From: Nitrososphaerota archaeon
GTDB lineage: Archaea > Thermoproteota > Nitrososphaeria_A > Caldarchaeales > Wolframiiraptoraceae
NCBI GenBank assembly: GCA_021160205.1
Contig: JAGHCZ010000067.1
Location: forward strand, 1 to 6,009
Reading direction: 5' to 3'
Length of the DNA: 6,009 nucleotides
Part shown: positions 4,616 to 6,009 of the stretch, piece after piece
Layout: each line of letters opens with the position of its first letter
How positions within the stretch are numbered: the stretch's first letter is position 1
Translations under genes and position numbers: made by a program
The notes under the pieces: model-generated
The model's database searches: none
What the model was told of the DNA's origin: nothing
What the model saw: the letters and a program-made list of their open reading frames with translations, nothing else

Positions 4616-5764
4616 ATGATGTTAAATACATTAGTCGAATTGATTGAAGATTTCGAAGAGCAGATAAACTCTTGCATAGGATGTAGAGTGTGCGACGAAA
4701 ACTGCTCCCTTTACCTGGCTTCCGGAAAATTGGATGTGGGCCCTTGGAAAAAGATCGATATCGCGAAGCGGATCATCAGCGGGGAAAACGTTTCTCTGGA
4801 CGAGTTGACGAAGGCGGCGTACGCGTGTACGCTCTGCGGTATATGTGAGAAAGCGTGTCCGAAGAACATTGAGATAACGAGCATCGTCCGCGAGCTCAGG
4901 TCCAAGTTAGCTGAAGAGAACGCCGTTCCGAATAAGATAACGCAACTATGCGGAAACATTATTGAAAGAGGCTCCATGACGGGTGGAGGAAAGGAGTTTT
5001 GGAAAAAATGGTTACCCGAGAACCTGAAGTTTCCCGAGAAGGCTGAAAACCTCTATCTCGTAGGATGCATGATACCCTTCAAGATCCCCGAGCTTGGGAG
5101 GGCGACGGCTGAAATGCTTCTGAAAGCCGGAGTGGATTTCACGATACTAGGCGAGGAAGAAAGGTGCTGCGGCCTCCTTTTATGGGAACACGGCTTTCTC
5201 GACGAAGCCAGAGAGCTCGCTGAGCAAAACCTGGGAAAGATGAAAAAGAAGGAAGCGAAGCGGATCATCGTTTCGTGCAGCGCCTGCTACTACGCGTATA
5301 AGGAGGTTTACCCGAAGCTGCTTGGAGATGGGGGGATCGAGGTAAGCCACGTAGTCGAAGTTTTGATGGAGCTGGTGGAAAATGGAAAACTCACGCCGAA
5401 GAAGCCGATCGAGGAAGAAGTCGTGTATTTCGACGCGTGTCACTTCACGAGGTTCACGGGGAAATACGATCTACCCCGAAGATTGATTAAGAGCATACCC
5501 GGGATAAAGCTTCTAGAGTTTTCTAGAAGCATGGAGCGCGGATATTGCTGCGGAATATCGAGCGGAGTCAAGCTCGTGTTTAAGGAGCTGACGGACTCGG
5601 TTGCGAAGATGATAATAGAGGAGGCGAAGAAGCTCGGCGCCCGAAAGATAGTTACCTCATGTCCTCTCTGCATGTATCAGTTCGCGAGCACCATAAAGAA
5701 ATACGGCATAGAAGGAATAGAGGCAATAGACATCCCACTCCTCCTACACCAATCAACAACCTAA
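4616..5764 (+). CDS. HdrD/GlcF-like iron-sulfur protein with two CCG domains
   Basis: 382 residues, close to methanogen HdrD in size. The N-terminal part holds two ferredoxin-type 4Fe-4S motifs: C20, C23, C26, C30 and C71, C74, C77, C81 (the latter CTLCGICEKACP). Two complete CCG domains follow: C151, C184-C185-Gly, C221, C224, and C275 (DACHFTR), C311-C312-Gly, C349, C352. The spacings (32/35 and 35/36 residues) fit the CX31-39CCX35-36CXXC rule for non-cubane clusters in HdrB/HdrD. Such proteins pass electrons to or from disulfides, or serve as the Fe-S subunit of glycolate, lactate or glycerol-3-phosphate oxidoreductases. No membrane segment or signal peptide is present, so it is cytosolic or peripheral; no HdrE, HdrA or FAD-binding partner lies in the window. 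Start ATG 4616, with ATG 4619 as an equal alternative. The last nine codons lie in a tract lacking G. The architecture is certain, the physiological electron partner unknown. Confidence 0.9.
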   Translation: MMLNTLVELIEDFEEQINSCIGCRVCDENCSLYLASGKLDVGPWKKIDIAKRIISGENVSLDELTKAAYACTLCGICEKACPKNIEITSIVRELRSKLAEENAVPNKITQLCGNIIERGSMTGGGKEFWKKWLPENLKFPEKAENLYLVGCMIPFKIPELGRATAEMLLKAGVDFTILGEEERCCGLLLWEHGFLDEARELAEQNLGKMKKKEAKRIIVSCSACYYAYKEVYPKLLGDGGIEVSHVVEVLMELVENGKLTPKKPIEEEVVYFDACHFTRFTGKYDLPRRLIKSIPGIKLLEFSRSMERGYCCGISSGVKLVFKELTDSVAKMIIEEAKKLGARKIVTSCPLCMYQFASTIKKYGIEGIEAIDIPLLLHQSTT

Positions 5765-5811
5765 ACCAAAACACAAACAACAAAATCAACAAAACATACT
5801 TCCTCATTTTT
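5730..5811 (+). other. 82-base tract without G spanning the HdrD-like stop codon, possible transcription-end region
   Basis: No G occurs from 5730 to 5811. The part from 5761 to about 5797 is almost only A and C, and the tract ends in a CATTTTT run just before GGGG. It covers the last codons and the first 47 bases after the stop. Such an unstructured, C-over-G biased stretch with a T-run could mark an exonuclease/FttA-type or U-tract terminator, but this is inference. Confidence 0.4.
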
Positions 5812-5873
5812 GGGGCGCGTGGCGGTAGAATACAAACCTTCTAGGAATACCGTCGATTTTTGATGTCTTAGTT

Positions 5874-5891
5874 AAAAGCTTGTCGCTTTTT
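5874..5891 (+). terminator. Weak hairpin plus T-run
   Basis: AAAAGC (5874-5879), loop TTGTC, GCTTTT (5885-5890), with the T-run extending to 5891. The stem has 6 bp with only two G-C pairs. It may be a terminator for the HdrD-like transcript, but chance is possible. Confidence 0.25.
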
Positions 5892-5923
5892 AGGCTGTAT
5901 AGTCTTTGCGTGGAGCTGCATAG

Positions 5924-5930
5924 ATAAATA
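5924..5930 (+). promoter_or_regulatory. TATA box for the ORF at the window end
   Basis: ATAAATA (within AGATAAATAAT) is centred 29 bp before ATG 5956, the same distance as for the first moaD-like gene. It suggests a leaderless mRNA starting at ATG 5956 rather than at ATG 5947. Confidence 0.42.
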
Positions 5931-5955
5931 ATCCAAGCGTTTTTTAATGTTGAGT

Positions 5956-6009
5956 ATGGGCGGCTCCATTTTAACGGATGAGGATCGGAAGCTTCTCCTC
6001 AGGGTTAGC
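5956..6009 (+). CDS. Start of an unidentified gene, cut by the window end
   Basis: Eighteen codons are visible, beginning MGGSILTDEDRKLLLRVS, with no stop before the window ends. An in-frame ATG at 5947 would add MLS; the TATA box spacing favours ATG 5956. The LTDEDRKLLLRVS stretch faintly resembles the beginning of AMMECR1-domain proteins, but 18 residues cannot support a name. It lies on the same strand as the HdrD-like gene but 191 bp away and behind its own TATA box, so it is probably a separate transcription unit. Confidence 0.5.
   Translation, partial: MGGSILTDEDRKLLLRVS

Larger units (their letters stand above)
5812..5955. other. Intergenic remainder without identifiable gene
   Basis: The region contains a GC-rich start, a weak 5 bp inverted repeat CGGTA (5823-5827)/TACCG (5848-5852) with T5 at 5857-5861, the AAAAGC hairpin and the TATA box listed separately. 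I see no tRNA arms, C/D boxes or convincing ORF. Confidence 0.4.

Noticed and set aside
5659..5844. 61-residue + strand open frame across the 3' end of the HdrD-like gene
   Set aside because: Asn/Thr/His-rich translation of the A/C-rich tract, overlapping the real gene in another frame.
5812..5946. Possible tRNA or C/D-box sRNA after the HdrD-like gene
   Set aside because: No T-arm, acceptor pairing or CCA context; the only C-box-like string (TTGATGT) deviates from RUGAUGA and no D box lies at a fitting distance.
1..6009. CRISPR array, insertion sequence, prophage or defence system
   Set aside because: No spaced direct repeats, terminal inverted repeats, transposase, integrase or known defence domains are seen on either strand.

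Overview
The window looks archaeal, most likely from a thermophilic member of the Thermoproteota/TACK side. This is an inference from gene content and signals: a 4Fe-4S type-4-like uracil-DNA glycosylase, a TM1367-type cyclophilin-like protein, an HdrD/CCG iron-sulfur protein, TATA boxes about 27-29 bp upstream of start codons (leaderless mRNAs), Shine-Dalgarno motifs elsewhere, and frequent AGG/AGA and ATA codons. No rRNA or tRNA is present to settle the lineage.

Layout. (1) Bases 1-1551, + strand: the 3' end of a homocitrate/isopropylmalate synthase-family gene, then a complete isocitrate/homoisocitrate dehydrogenase-family gene carrying NADP-type residues. Together they form a Claisen condensation plus oxidative decarboxylation module for 2-oxoacids. 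(2) Bases 1564-2770, - strand: an alpha/beta hydrolase followed by a cyclophilin-like protein. (3) Bases 2857-3489, + strand: a type-4-like uracil-DNA glycosylase with all four Fe-S cysteines, but Leu where the catalytic Glu is expected. (4) Bases 3535-4524: a molybdopterin-synthase locus. One MoaD-like carrier on + converges, 3 bp apart, on a moaD-like/moaE pair on -. In that pair the codons for the carrier's C-terminal Gly-Gly also form moaE's Shine-Dalgarno. (5) Bases 4616-5764, + strand: an HdrD/GlcF-like protein with two ferredoxin-type cluster motifs and two complete CCG domains, transcribed divergently from the moa pair. (6) Bases 5765-5955: the longest non-coding stretch (about 190 bp), with an A/C-rich tract lacking G, a weak hairpin plus T-run and a TATA box, leading into the first 18 codons of an unidentified ORF cut by the window end.

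Most of the content is recognisable metabolic and cofactor genes. I see no CRISPR array, transposon, phage gene or clearly new multi-gene system. The points most worth checking are the altered glycosylase active site, the two divergent MoaD carriers around one MoaE, the coenzyme and substrate assignment of the synthase/dehydrogenase pair, and the G-free 3' tract.
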